Below the pieces are notes generated by a model. It ran no database searches and was not told the DNA's origin. It worked only from the letters and a program-made list of their open reading frames with translations. 44,451 nt of DNA, taken from a bacterium (lineage in GTDB: Bacteria > Bacillota > Clostridia > Christensenellales > Aristaeellaceae). Location: positions 1-44,451 of the forward strand of contig JAQXJZ010000070.1 of assembly GCA_029009515.1 (NCBI GenBank), read 5' to 3'. Numbering within the stretch: position 1 is the stretch's first letter; the number at the start of each line of letters is the position of its first letter. Both the position numbers and the translations under genes were made by a program. Positions 34,650 to 42,295 of the stretch are shown one piece after another.

Positions 34650-35465
34650 ATGAACTTCAAAAAGACCTATGTTCCGCAAAACGGCTATACTCCGCTGTGC
34701 AAGATCGGCGAGTGCTCCCTGAAGGATCTTGAGTTCGGCATCATCGAGCTCACCCCCGGCCAGGCGTATACCTTCAACACCGAAAACAAGGAAACGGCTT
34801 TCGTGATGCTCTGGGGCAGCGCCAATTTCAGCGCCAAGGGCGAAGACTACGGCAAGCTGGGTGTGCGCGCCACGGTGTTTGCCAACCCCAAGGCCGAGTG
34901 CTTCTATGCCGGCCGTGAAACCGAAGTGCAGATTGTGAGCATTCACAACTGCAAAATCGCCGTGTGTGCCACTCCTATCGATGTGGACACCGAGCCCCAG
35001 GCCATCCATCAGGCAGATGTGCGCGTGACCCGTCTGGGCGTGAAGCCCTGGGAACGCGACACCAGCTTCATCGTGGACGGAACCACCAACGCCAGGAAGC
35101 TCACCATTGGCGAAGCCTACTGCACCCCCGGCAACTGGGCCGGCTTCCCGCCCCACAAGCACGATGTGGACGATATGCCCCGCGAGTGCGTGGCCGAGGA
35201 AGTATACTACTTCCTGTTTGATCCTCAGCAGGGTTTCGGCGTACAGTGCCTCTATACTGCCGACGGCTCCATCGACGAGGCTTACCGCGTCAAGAACGAC
35301 GAGCTGGTAGAGTTCCCCTATGGCTATCACACCACCGTGAGCGCCCCCGGCTACAACACCTACTTCCTGTGGCTGATGGCCGGCAAGCATCAGGGTTTCT
35401 GCCGCGTGAACGATCCGGACCATGCCTGGGTCAGCGCTGTGGAGAACATGGTCAAGAAGATGTAA
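34650..35465 (+). CDS. 5-deoxy-glucuronate isomerase family protein (IolB-like)
   Basis: 271-residue bicupin of the IolB/KduI group with the ribosome site AAAAGGAGG. The metal-site region reads NWAGFPPHKHDVDDMP then EEVYYFLFDPQQGFGVQCLYT, and the family end motif is GYHTTVSAPGYNTYFLWLMAG. Length matches IolB (about 271). IolB isomerises 5-deoxyglucuronate to 5-dehydro-2-deoxygluconate in inositol catabolism, which an IolC-type PfkB kinase and IolJ-type class II aldolase then process. Such a kinase and aldolase lie at the start of this operon, but IolD and IolE are absent. It may therefore isomerise a different deoxy-uronate. It is the last gene before a bidirectional terminator. Confidence 0.85.
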   Translation: MNFKKTYVPQNGYTPLCKIGECSLKDLEFGIIELTPGQAYTFNTENKETAFVMLWGSANFSAKGEDYGKLGVRATVFANPKAECFYAGRETEVQIVSIHNCKIAVCATPIDVDTEPQAIHQADVRVTRLGVKPWERDTSFIVDGTTNARKLTIGEAYCTPGNWAGFPPHKHDVDDMPRECVAEEVYYFLFDPQQGFGVQCLYTADGSIDEAYRVKNDELVEFPYGYHTTVSAPGYNTYFLWLMAGKHQGFCRVNDPDHAWVSAVENMVKKM

Positions 35466-35487
35466 CAGCACCCAGAGAACACCTAAA

Positions 35488-35517
35488 AAGAGCGCCATAC
35501 GGCGCTCTTCTTTGTTT
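35488..35517 (+). terminator. Bidirectional terminator
   Basis: AAGAGCGCC (35488-35496) and GGCGCTCTT (35501-35509) flank a 4-base loop. CTTTGTTT follows on the plus strand and TTTAGG on the minus strand. It separates the converging iolB-like and URO-D-like genes. Confidence 0.82.
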
Positions 35518-35543
35518 CATATGTTTTTTCCGGCTGAGTATGG

Positions 35544-36500
35544 TCAAATGTTCCGCGCAGCCTCAACAACCCAGCGGATCCGTTCTTCATCCATCTCATC
35601 GTGGATGCTACAGTCCGCGCCGAGAATATAGCCGGTTTTGCCGCCCTGCGCAATCAGCTCCGCAACGGCCCGCTCCACCTCTTCGTGGCTGGCGGTGTAA
35701 AGCAGGGTGCCGGGACGGTTGTCAAAACCACCCCATACGGTACAGCCAAAGCGCTTTTTGGCTTCCTGGATATCCATGATATCGATATAGCGCGACCAGC
35801 TGATCACAGCCGCCTTGTAATCCTCCCAGACAGAAAGGCGATTGGGGATCTCCTCCCAGGCGCACAGGTGGATGGCATTCATCGAACTGAGGGTATTGGC
35901 ATAGTCCAGCACCTCTTTTTCGCTTGGGGTGATCCACTGGCGGTATTCCTCATAGGTAAAGCGGTTTTCCTCAGCATTCTGAACACTGAAGAAAATACCG
36001 TCCACGCCTGCCTCCCTGATGATGCCGTGCACGAGCAGCTTGACGTCCTGCGCAATCACGCCGCAGGCATGCTTCACAGCCGCAGGGTCTTCACGCATGA
36101 GCTCCATCATCTTCGGATAACCCACCTGCAGGCGCAGATAGCTCAGGGGTGCAAAGATCAAATACAGGGCAACACATTCGCCCTGAAGGCCCTGAATGAT
36201 CCTTTTGGTGCGTTCGATCTGTCCGCGGATATAGGGATGATCCGCGCCCAGCGGCTGAATATCATACAGCGCTTTGGCGCTGGCGATCTGTTCCAGTACA
36301 GGCGCAGGCCAGCCAAAATATTTATCCGCCGACAGTTTGACAAAGTCCACATCGGTGACCCTGTAGGAATTGAGCTGACACTGGATGAATTTGTCATCGT
36401 CGTCCCAAAGCTCTGCGGGCACATGCTTCCACATGCAAACAGGTACATGATCCGTTTCTTTTCCCTGGAAAGCCGCAATAACCCGTTCTCGTTTATTCAT
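35544..36500 (-). CDS. Uroporphyrinogen decarboxylase superfamily protein
   Basis: 318-residue protein of the URO-D fold, probably of the MtaA/CmuA-like methyltransferase branch rather than HemE. It starts MNKRERVIAAFQGKETDHVPV, typical of that branch, and has GVDGIFFSVQNAEENRFTYEEY and FGCTVWGGFDNRPGTL, with GKTGYILGADCSIHDEM near the end. A ribosome site (AAGGAG) and a sigma-A promoter lie upstream. Such proteins move methyl groups to or from corrinoids or act on small methylated compounds. No corrinoid protein is nearby. The gene is monocistronic and convergent with the catabolic operon, at the right side of the island. Confidence 0.8.
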   Translation of the reverse strand: MNKRERVIAAFQGKETDHVPVCMWKHVPAELWDDDDKFIQCQLNSYRVTDVDFVKLSADKYFGWPAPVLEQIASAKALYDIQPLGADHPYIRGQIERTKRIIQGLQGECVALYLIFAPLSYLRLQVGYPKMMELMREDPAAVKHACGVIAQDVKLLVHGIIREAGVDGIFFSVQNAEENRFTYEEYRQWITPSEKEVLDYANTLSSMNAIHLCAWEEIPNRLSVWEDYKAAVISWSRYIDIMDIQEAKKRFGCTVWGGFDNRPGTLLYTASHEEVERAVAELIAQGGKTGYILGADCSIHDEMDEERIRWVVEAARNI

Positions 36501-36914
36501 GGTTTTACTCCTTGTATGCGATTGTTCATCAGCCGGTCTCTTTGCTGCCGGTTTTGTCTTATGCTTCTATTATACTCCTCGACATCTTTACGTTCAAGGA
36601 AAAGGCAGAGAAAATTTGAATTTGATTTACCGAAAAACCATTTTTTCACTTGTTGAACAACGCATCACAATGCCCGGCTTCATCCCGACGCATATTATGC
36701 CGCCGGATCTCCGCCTGCCGACGGGCTGCGCACAGGGTTAGCTGCCCCACGCATCCCCGCCGCTGACCGCAACAGTTTAGGCCATACCGCGTCCGCAGGG
36801 CTGTGCTGATGATATGCGATGCAGAATCTGCAACCGGCGCAGACAGGCCCGAAGGCAAAGCCGCGGCGGTATACACACCCATCGATTCTGCATCTGCCAG
36901 ATTACGCAAACGCC
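36501..36914. other. Gene-poor stretch next to the integrase relic
   Basis: Apart from the promoter at 36569-36597, no convincing gene is seen. A minus-strand open frame (36646-36942) has no ribosome site, unusual composition and no recognisable domain. The stretch probably contains remains of the inserted element. Confidence 0.5.
36569..36597 (-). promoter_or_regulatory. Sigma-A promoter of the URO-D-like gene
   Basis: On the minus strand TTGAAC (36592-36597), a 17-base spacer and a perfect TATAAT (36569-36574). It lies about 70 bases before the start at 36500. Confidence 0.78.
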
Positions 36915-37238
36915 TTATGCCAGGATCCCGGCCTTTGGGCAACGTCCGAAACGCAAAAGCTTCTCTCTGACAATATGGTTAGGATGATTCTGATTCGTCG
37001 AACGCTCGTCAGCACAGAAAGTATATTTCCCGCGCGTTTGCAGACCAACGATGTAGGCTCTGGTGTGCGGTTCCTTCACCTGTTCAGCGTTTTCAATCTC
37101 CATGTTCTCCTTGAGCCATCTGACAAAGAGCTTCAAGGTCTGTTCATACGATCCCATCGTCTTTGGCCTTAACTGCTTGCTACGGCAGTAGTCCATAAAC
37201 AGCGCAATCATTCTCTGTAAATTCAAAACGACCAACAC
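36915..37238 (-). pseudogene. Tyrosine integrase N-terminal fragment
   Basis: The open frame starts with GTG and reads VLVVLNLQRMIALFMDYC, then RSKQLRPKTMGSYEQTLKLF, WLKENMEIENAEQVKEPHTR and AYIVGLQTRGKYTFCADER. This is a SAM-like core-binding domain of a tyrosine recombinase. After about residue 85 it diverges from what the relic at 6842-7111 shows (NITINNYLRNMRVFF is missing), and the catalytic domain with the R-H-R-Y residues is absent. It is truncated and presumably non-functional. It lies on the same strand as the left relic, with an identical SKQLRPKTM block. Confidence 0.65.
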
Positions 37239-37412
37239 CTTTCCATTTACACATTTTCACCCGTATTTTTTTGACACTGTGAAAGCGCAATAAATGCTCG
37301 GCATTGGTCGCTATTGGTGTTTTTCCTTTATCGCTCTCTTGCCTACCAAGAGGACATTGATTGCTATTTTGCTATAAGCAAAAATCGCTCAAACCGTTGA
37401 TTTATAAGGGTT
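37239..37412. other. AT-rich spacer downstream of spo0A
   Basis: No gene is seen. It contains a short inverted repeat TTTTGC-TATAA-GCAAAA (near 37365-37385) but no strong terminator for spo0A. It could hold remains of an attachment site; no matching copy was found near the left integrase relic. Confidence 0.4.
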
Positions 37413-38192
37413 TTAGGCACTCCGTTCAAGGCTGAGTTTGTCTGCTAACATCGCGATAAACTCCCCATTCGTCGGCTTATCCTCCGGCGTACACACCCGG
37501 CAGCCGAACGCCTTGTTCAGCGTATCCACCCGTCCGCGGTTCCATGCCACCTCAATCGCATGGCGGATCGCCCGTTCCACCTTGCTGGCGCTGGTGCCAA
37601 AGTGCTTGGCGATGGTCGGGTACAGCTCCTTGGTGATGCGGTTGATCATATCCGGCTGGTCGATCACCAGTTTGATGCCGTGGCGCAGGTACTGGTAGCC
37701 CTTGATGTGCGCCGGAATGCCGATGGTTAAAAACAGGCTGCCCAAACGCTCGTCCAGGCTTTGGGCCTGCACGGGTGCGGATGTGCGGGCCAGCGGCAGC
37801 TGGGCGGCGGATCCTTCGGCGATGTCGCGGATGTGGCTGAGCAGGTGCTCGGGCTCGAAGGGCTTGACCATGTAGAACAGCGCGCCCACCTCGATGGCGC
37901 GGGTGATGAAGTCGTCGCGCCCCAGGGCAGAGGCCACAATGATCTTGGGCGCGGGCACAATCTGCTGGCGACGGATTTCCTCCAGCAGCATGTAGCCGTC
38001 CATCATGGGCATCACAATGTCGGTCACCAGGATATCAAACCGGCCTTCGCGCAGGCATTTGAGCGCCTCCACGCCGTTGGCCGCCTCGCGTACATCGTCA
38101 ATGCCGTCCTGCTTGCGCAGGAAATCGGCCATGCTTTTGCGCAAAGAACCATGATCATCTACGATCAGGATGCGGGTGCTGATCACAGTCAT
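37413..38192 (-). CDS. spo0A: Sporulation master regulator Spo0A
   Basis: 259-residue response regulator. The receiver begins MTVISTRILIVDDHG, with the phosphoacceptor Asp in LVTDIVMPMMDGY and the Lys in FYMVKPFEPEHL. The C-terminal sigA-type DNA-binding domain has the Spo0A-specific helix SKVERAIRHAIEVAWNRG and the end motif KPTNGEFIAMLADKL. The start at 38192 follows GGGGAGGGA; an upstream in-frame extension lacks family similarity. It indicates an endospore-forming lineage. Spo0A activates sporulation after phosphorylation and binds 0A boxes. In many Clostridia it follows spoIVB; here the upstream gene is an acyltransferase, so that linkage is broken. A possible 0A box (ATCGACA, 38307-38313) and an extended -10 lie upstream. 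Confidence 0.95.
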   Translation of the reverse strand: MTVISTRILIVDDHGSLRKSMADFLRKQDGIDDVREAANGVEALKCLREGRFDILVTDIVMPMMDGYMLLEEIRRQQIVPAPKIIVASALGRDDFITRAIEVGALFYMVKPFEPEHLLSHIRDIAEGSAAQLPLARTSAPVQAQSLDERLGSLFLTIGIPAHIKGYQYLRHGIKLVIDQPDMINRITKELYPTIAKHFGTSASKVERAIRHAIEVAWNRGRVDTLNKAFGCRVCTPEDKPTNGEFIAMLADKLSLERSA

Positions 38193-38253
38193 TCCCTCCC
38201 CAAAAAGTCCGCGCCCGTTCCGCACAAGATGCGGTGGAGCGTCTGTTTTCTGC

Positions 38254-38262
38254 ATCATAGCA
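38254..38262 (-). promoter_or_regulatory. Possible extended -10 promoter of spo0A
   Basis: On the minus strand TGCTATGAT, about 60 bases before the ATG. No good -35 is evident. About 45 bases further upstream lies TGTCGAT, close to the 0A box TGTCGAA, compatible with autoregulation. Confidence 0.4.
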
Positions 38263-38376
38263 CACAATGCGCGCGCCCGTCTGATATTCGATGGAATTAG
38301 TTCTGAATCGACATTATTTTCTATATTTGTCATTTTATAGTAAATACTGGAGATCCCAAACCGTGAGCGCGCAACG

Positions 38377-38415
38377 AAAAAAGGCTTGCTGCCCGCACTG
38401 TGCAGGCAGCAAACC
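38377..38415 (-). terminator. Terminator after the acyltransferase gene
   Basis: On the minus strand GGTTTGCTGCC (38405-38415) pairs with GGCAGCAAGCC (38383-38393), with one G-T pair, and is followed by TTTTTT (38377-38382). Confidence 0.85.
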
Positions 38416-38427
38416 CTCTTTTGTTTT

Positions 38428-39141
38428 TCACCCCTGCGCCATCGCGCTCAGCCGCTCATGCAGCATTTGCGCAATGCGCAGTTTCTCCTCATTCATGCCA
38501 TTCTCCGGGTCAAACACAATCCCATCGCCAATGGTCACCAGGCGTTTGCGCTTGTTGGCGTACACCGGCACAAACACCGCGCGGCGCTTGTTGCGGGCCC
38601 AGTGCATCGCGCCAAGCATGGCAAAGCCGGTGTAGAAATCGCCCACGCCCTCTTTGATGAACCCGCTCTTGCCCTCATCGTGCTCGTCCGCGTTTTCCGG
38701 AAAGATGAGAATGTTGTGCCCGTCGCGCATGGCGTCCAGCGTGAGACGGAAGGTTTTGAGCAGTTCTTTGGGATGCCCCCGATACACCGGGATGGCGTGC
38801 ACGCCCTCAAACAGATAAACCAGAAACGGCGTGATCAGCCGCAAAAGCGGCCTCTTCCATTTTTCGGGCAGCCACTTCTGCCGCTCCATGGTGCCGTAGT
38901 ACATGTGCTCCACAATCTCGTCCAGCACCATCATGCGGCTCAGCACCCACGGGCGGAACACCGTGGGCAGATACAGCATCGCCGCCACCGGCCCGTAGAT
39001 TTCGCCGTGGTTGCAGATGAACAGCACATCGCCCTGCTCATACGCCTGCAGCTTTTCCGCGCCTTCCACCCTGTGCGGATACACCGCCCGCAGCGTTTTC
39101 ACAATGGCGCGCACGCCCCGCGGTCTTTGCAGCTCCTTCAT
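38428..39141 (-). CDS. Lysophospholipid acyltransferase-like protein (PlsC family)
   Basis: 237-residue acyltransferase-domain protein, probably membrane-associated. The N-terminal active-site block is FICNHGEIYGPVAAM: His45 is present, but the Asp of the canonical HX4D motif is replaced by Gly50. The third block reads LIFPENADEHDEG in place of FPEGTRS. VHAIPVYRG carries the usual Arg region. A typical enzyme transfers fatty acyl groups to lysophosphatidic acid. This variant may use a different residue or substrate. It lies 44 bases after the long repeat-protein gene without a terminator between and may be co-transcribed. The start follows AGGGA. Confidence 0.75.
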   Translation of the reverse strand: MKELQRPRGVRAIVKTLRAVYPHRVEGAEKLQAYEQGDVLFICNHGEIYGPVAAMLYLPTVFRPWVLSRMMVLDEIVEHMYYGTMERQKWLPEKWKRPLLRLITPFLVYLFEGVHAIPVYRGHPKELLKTFRLTLDAMRDGHNILIFPENADEHDEGKSGFIKEGVGDFYTGFAMLGAMHWARNKRRAVFVPVYANKRKRLVTIGDGIVFDPENGMNEEKLRIAQMLHERLSAMAQG

Positions 39142-39185
39142 CTTTTGTGTCCCTGCCTGTTTTCAATTCCTCATGTTGATGATGC

Positions 39186-42100
39186 TCAGCGACCGAAGAG
39201 GCTTTCCATGAGCGTCAGTTTTTTCACGCTGCGCTCCTGAATGCCGCCGCAGCGGTAACAGGTCTGCGCCTCAACGCCTTCTTCGGAACGGGTGGGCGCT
39301 TTGGTTTCAATCCACTCGCCATACTGATGTCCCAGTGCGGCAATCGCTTCCTGCGCCAGCAGCTCGTCGCACAGCGTGCAATGCTGCTCTTTCCGGCCTT
39401 CCTCAGTGCAGGTGGCTTCAAGCGCCGTCTGCATTTCGCCGGGCGTATGGCCCAGTGCGGGGATCGTCTCCTGCGTCTGCTTCTTCCTGCACACGGTGCA
39501 GTGCTGTTCCTTCAGGCCTTCCTGCGTGCAGGTGGCTTCGAGCGTCGTCTGCATTTCGCTGAGCGTATGACCCAGCGCCGGGATCGCCTCCTGCGTGAGC
39601 AGTTCCCTGCACACGGAGCAGTGCTGCTCCTTCAGGCCTTCCTGCGTGCAGGTGGCTTCACGCGCCGTCTGCATCTCGCCGGGCGTATGGCCCACCGCGG
39701 GAATCGCCTCCTGCGTGAGCACTTCGCCGCACTGCGTGCAGCGCTGCTCCTTCAGGCCGTCCTGCGTGCAGGTGGCTTCCGACAGCACAAACCACTCCGG
39801 CTCCTGCGCATGCTCCTCAGGGGTGCAGAAGCTGAGCGCAAGCGAACCAATCCGGCTGCTGCGCACGCGCAGGAACGCATGCTGGCTGTCCGCCGCATAC
39901 ACATAGCTACCGGCACGGAGGTATTTTTCATCGCCAAGCGGATACCCATCGGCATCCGTCAGCACAGCACTCACCGGCGTATCCTGCGCAACCGTCAGGC
40001 CGATCTTCATGTCAGCGGCGGCAAATGCGATGTAGTCGACGTCGTTCTCCATCTCAAAGCGCAGCACCATCTTGCCCACGGCAGACTGGACGGCGCTTGC
40101 AGCGGTGTTTCCGCCCAGATCGGCTTCGTCCTGACGCTTGAGCGTGTAGCCGCACGCCTTCTCTGCGCTGATGCGCAGATAGCAGGGGGTTACACTGTCC
40201 ACCGCGAAAACAGCCGTTTTCTCCTGACCGGCATTCAGCCACCAGGACTGCATTTCCTTGCCAGCATGATTATACACTTGCGCCCTCAGGTTTCCCTGTT
40301 CACCGGCGCGTACCGTCAGCTGCACAAAGGAGGATTCGCTGTCGATGCGGAACCAGTCGATATCGGCCTTGCTGCCGACTGTGCCTTCCAGAGTGCCTGC
40401 TTCCAGCGGGCTGGCTTCTTCCTGCGTGTCGCCCTCAGGGTCGCCCTGCTCCAGCAGAGTCAGGCTGTAGCTGCCGGTCTGCGTCCGGTTGCCAGCCTCC
40501 ACCTGCAGGTAATAAACCGCACCGGCTTCGGGCTGCCAGTTGAGCGCGTTGGAGCTGTCCTTTCCGGCGTCCTTCCTGTCCAGCTCGCGGCCGGAGTGAT
40601 CCAGCAGCCGTACAAGCACACGGCCGCCACCCATCTCGTTGGCAAACTCCGCCTGATAATACGCCGCGTCCTCGGAGGCCGTCAGCTTGTAAACGTCCAC
40701 GTCGCCCGCGCCATCCAGAGAGGCCTGCACCAGCTGGTCAACGGGAATCCCGGCAGCCAGTTCAGGCGTATCCGCCTCGTTGTCCGCCTGACGGCTGAGG
40801 GTGAGCGCGTAGCGGCCGGTGCGGTCGGACGTTCCGGCATAGGCGCACAGATAGTACGCGCTGCCCGGAGTCACCCGCCAGTTGAGGAAGCTCTCGTCGC
40901 CCTTGTAGGCGCTGATGCGTTCCATCTTCAGCCCGTTTTCATCATACAGCTGCACATAAACCGTGCTGGCAATGTCCTCATTCTTGAAATCCACCCGGTA
41001 GAAGGCGTCGCCCTCCTCCGCCGTGAAGGTCAGCCAGTCCTGATCGCCCGTGCCGTCCAGCGACAAATCCAGCGCAGCGCCGGTTTCCACAGGCAGCGCA
41101 TTTTCAAGGACGTTGGGCTCGCCGTCCGCCTGACGGCTGAGCGTGAGCATGTAACGGCCGGTGCGGTCGGATGTTCCGGCATAGGCGCGCAGATAGTACG
41201 CGCTGCCCGGGGTGACCGCCCAGCTGAGGAAGCTCTCGTCGCCCTTATATGCGCTGATGCGCTCCATCTTCAGCCCGTTTTCATCATACAGCTGCACATA
41301 AACCGTACTGGCAATGTCCTCATTCTTGAAATCCACCCGGTAGAAGGCGTCGCCCTCCGCTGCCGTGAAGGTCAGCCAGTCCTCATCACCCGTGCCGTCC
41401 AGCGAAAGATCCAGCGCAGCGCCGGTCTCCACAGGCAGTGCGTTTTCGATGGCGTTGGGTTCGCCGTCCGCCTGACGGCTGAGCGTGAGCATGTAGCGGC
41501 CGGTGCGGTCGGATGTTCCGGCATAGGCGCGCAGATAGTACGCGCTGCCCGGGGTAACCGCCCAGCTGAGGAAACCTTCATCGCCCTTGTAGGCGCTGAT
41601 GCGCTCCATCTTCAGCCCGTTTTCATCATACAACTGCACGTAAACCGTGCTCGCAATGTCCTCATTCTTGAAATCCACCCGGTAGAAGGCGTCGCCCTCC
41701 GCTGCCGTGAAGGTCAGCCAATCCTCATCGCCGGTGCCGTCCAGCGTGGTCAGCACGGGTTCGCCAGTGCTGATGACGGAGGCATTCTCCAGCTGGTTGG
41801 CGTACACGTCGGGCGATTTGCTGAGCTGCAGCGACACGCGCCCTTCCGCCTTGTCGGAAGAGCTCTTCCAAAGCAGCCAGTACTGCTCGCCGGGCTCTGC
41901 CTTCCAGCTGATGAAATCGCTCTTCTGCGTGTACACGCTCACCTGCTCCATCTTCAGGGAATGGCGGTCATACAGTTCCAGCTTCACATTTGCGCCTACG
42001 TCCTCATTTTTGAAATCGATGCGGTAGTAGGCAGGGTCCTCATCCGCCGTCATGACCAGCAGGGCTTCCTCCCGCCCGGACAGGGAGAGGATGTACTGCT

Positions 42101-42203
42101 GATCAATGCCAATTTCGCTGTCGCTGCTGATCTCCTGCGCCGACGCGCAGCAGACTGCCACCAGCAGCAGGCAGAAGAGAAACAGACTCATTGCTTTTTT
42201 CAT
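39186..42203 (-). CDS. Large secreted repeat protein
   Basis: 1005-residue exported protein. A signal peptide (MKKAMSLFLFCLLLVAVCC ... ASA) is cleaved before QEISS. Residues 24 to about 800 form about seven PPC-like beta-sandwich repeats of about 110 residues. Repeats 2-4 (155-268, 269-382, 383-496) are exactly 114 residues each and nearly identical (DGTGDEDWLTFTAAEGDAFY ... RVDFKNEDIA). Residues 809-968 hold four 40-residue Cys repeats (EATCTQEGLKEQHC..C ... ALGH), with a degenerate fifth at the C-terminus (TCYRCGG). There is no LPxTG motif or membrane anchor, so it is released or held non-covalently. The start at 42203 follows AGGAGG; a longer version lacks a ribosome site. Function unknown; probably adhesion or surface structure. 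Confidence 0.85.
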   Translation of the reverse strand: MKKAMSLFLFCLLLVAVCCASAQEISSDSEIGIDQQYILSLSGREEALLVMTADEDPAYYRIDFKNEDVGANVKLELYDRHSLKMEQVSVYTQKSDFISWKAEPGEQYWLLWKSSSDKAEGRVSLQLSKSPDVYANQLENASVISTGEPVLTTLDGTGDEDWLTFTAAEGDAFYRVDFKNEDIASTVYVQLYDENGLKMERISAYKGDEGFLSWAVTPGSAYYLRAYAGTSDRTGRYMLTLSRQADGEPNAIENALPVETGAALDLSLDGTGDEDWLTFTAAEGDAFYRVDFKNEDIASTVYVQLYDENGLKMERISAYKGDESFLSWAVTPGSAYYLRAYAGTSDRTGRYMLTLSRQADGEPNVLENALPVETGAALDLSLDGTGDQDWLTFTAEEGDAFYRVDFKNEDIASTVYVQLYDENGLKMERISAYKGDESFLNWRVTPGSAYYLCAYAGTSDRTGRYALTLSRQADNEADTPELAAGIPVDQLVQASLDGAGDVDVYKLTASEDAAYYQAEFANEMGGGRVLVRLLDHSGRELDRKDAGKDSSNALNWQPEAGAVYYLQVEAGNRTQTGSYSLTLLEQGDPEGDTQEEASPLEAGTLEGTVGSKADIDWFRIDSESSFVQLTVRAGEQGNLRAQVYNHAGKEMQSWWLNAGQEKTAVFAVDSVTPCYLRISAEKACGYTLKRQDEADLGGNTAASAVQSAVGKMVLRFEMENDVDYIAFAAADMKIGLTVAQDTPVSAVLTDADGYPLGDEKYLRAGSYVYAADSQHAFLRVRSSRIGSLALSFCTPEEHAQEPEWFVLSEATCTQDGLKEQRCTQCGEVLTQEAIPAVGHTPGEMQTAREATCTQEGLKEQHCSVCRELLTQEAIPALGHTLSEMQTTLEATCTQEGLKEQHCTVCRKKQTQETIPALGHTPGEMQTALEATCTEEGRKEQHCTLCDELLAQEAIAALGHQYGEWIETKAPTRSEEGVEAQTCYRCGGIQERSVKKLTLMESLFGR
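39300..39779 (-). repeat. Four 120-bp tandem repeats
   Basis: Four consecutive 120-base units encode 40-residue Cys repeats (two Cys pairs around EATC and HC..C, ending in ALGH). The spacing is exact (GGTGGCTTC recurs about every 120 bases). Such arrays change copy number by recombination. Confidence 0.88.
40716..41741 (-). repeat. Three 342-bp near-identical tandem repeats
   Basis: Units at 41400-41741, 41058-41399 and 40716-41057 each encode 114 residues. The first two differ at only a few residues; the third diverges at its end. The DNA is also highly similar, pointing to recent duplication. Confidence 0.9.
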
Positions 42204-42237
42204 AACGGTTGGCCTCCTGTAAGGATGCGTTTTGACC

Positions 42238-42266
42238 AGTATACCATAAAATGCGGTCATAGACAA
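42238..42266 (-). promoter_or_regulatory. Promoter of the repeat-protein gene
   Basis: On the minus strand TTGTCT (42261-42266), a 17-base spacer and TATACT (42238-42243). The -35 overlaps the T tract of the uvrC terminator. Confidence 0.62.
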
Positions 42267-42291
42267 AGGGGCATAGCGCCAGCCATGCCCC
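42261..42291 (-). terminator. uvrC terminator
   Basis: On the minus strand GGGGCATGGC (42282-42291) pairs with GCTATGCCCC (42268-42277), with one G-T pair and a 4-base loop, followed by TTTGTCT. Confidence 0.72.
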
Positions 42292-42295
42292 CGGT

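Noticed and set aside
14214-35465. N-acetylmuramic acid catabolism (GlcNAc-6P plus D-lactate) as the operon's role
   Set aside because: It fits NagA, NagB and a D-lactate dehydrogenase, but no MurQ etherase or MurNAc transporter gene is in the window, so it stays a speculation.
36646-36942. Minus-strand frame of 98 codons near the right integrase relic
   Set aside because: No ribosome site, no recognisable domain and overlap with the relic; treated as debris.
6842-37412. Attachment-site direct repeats near the two integrase relics
   Set aside because: I compared the AT-rich flanks by eye and found no convincing matching repeat longer than chance.
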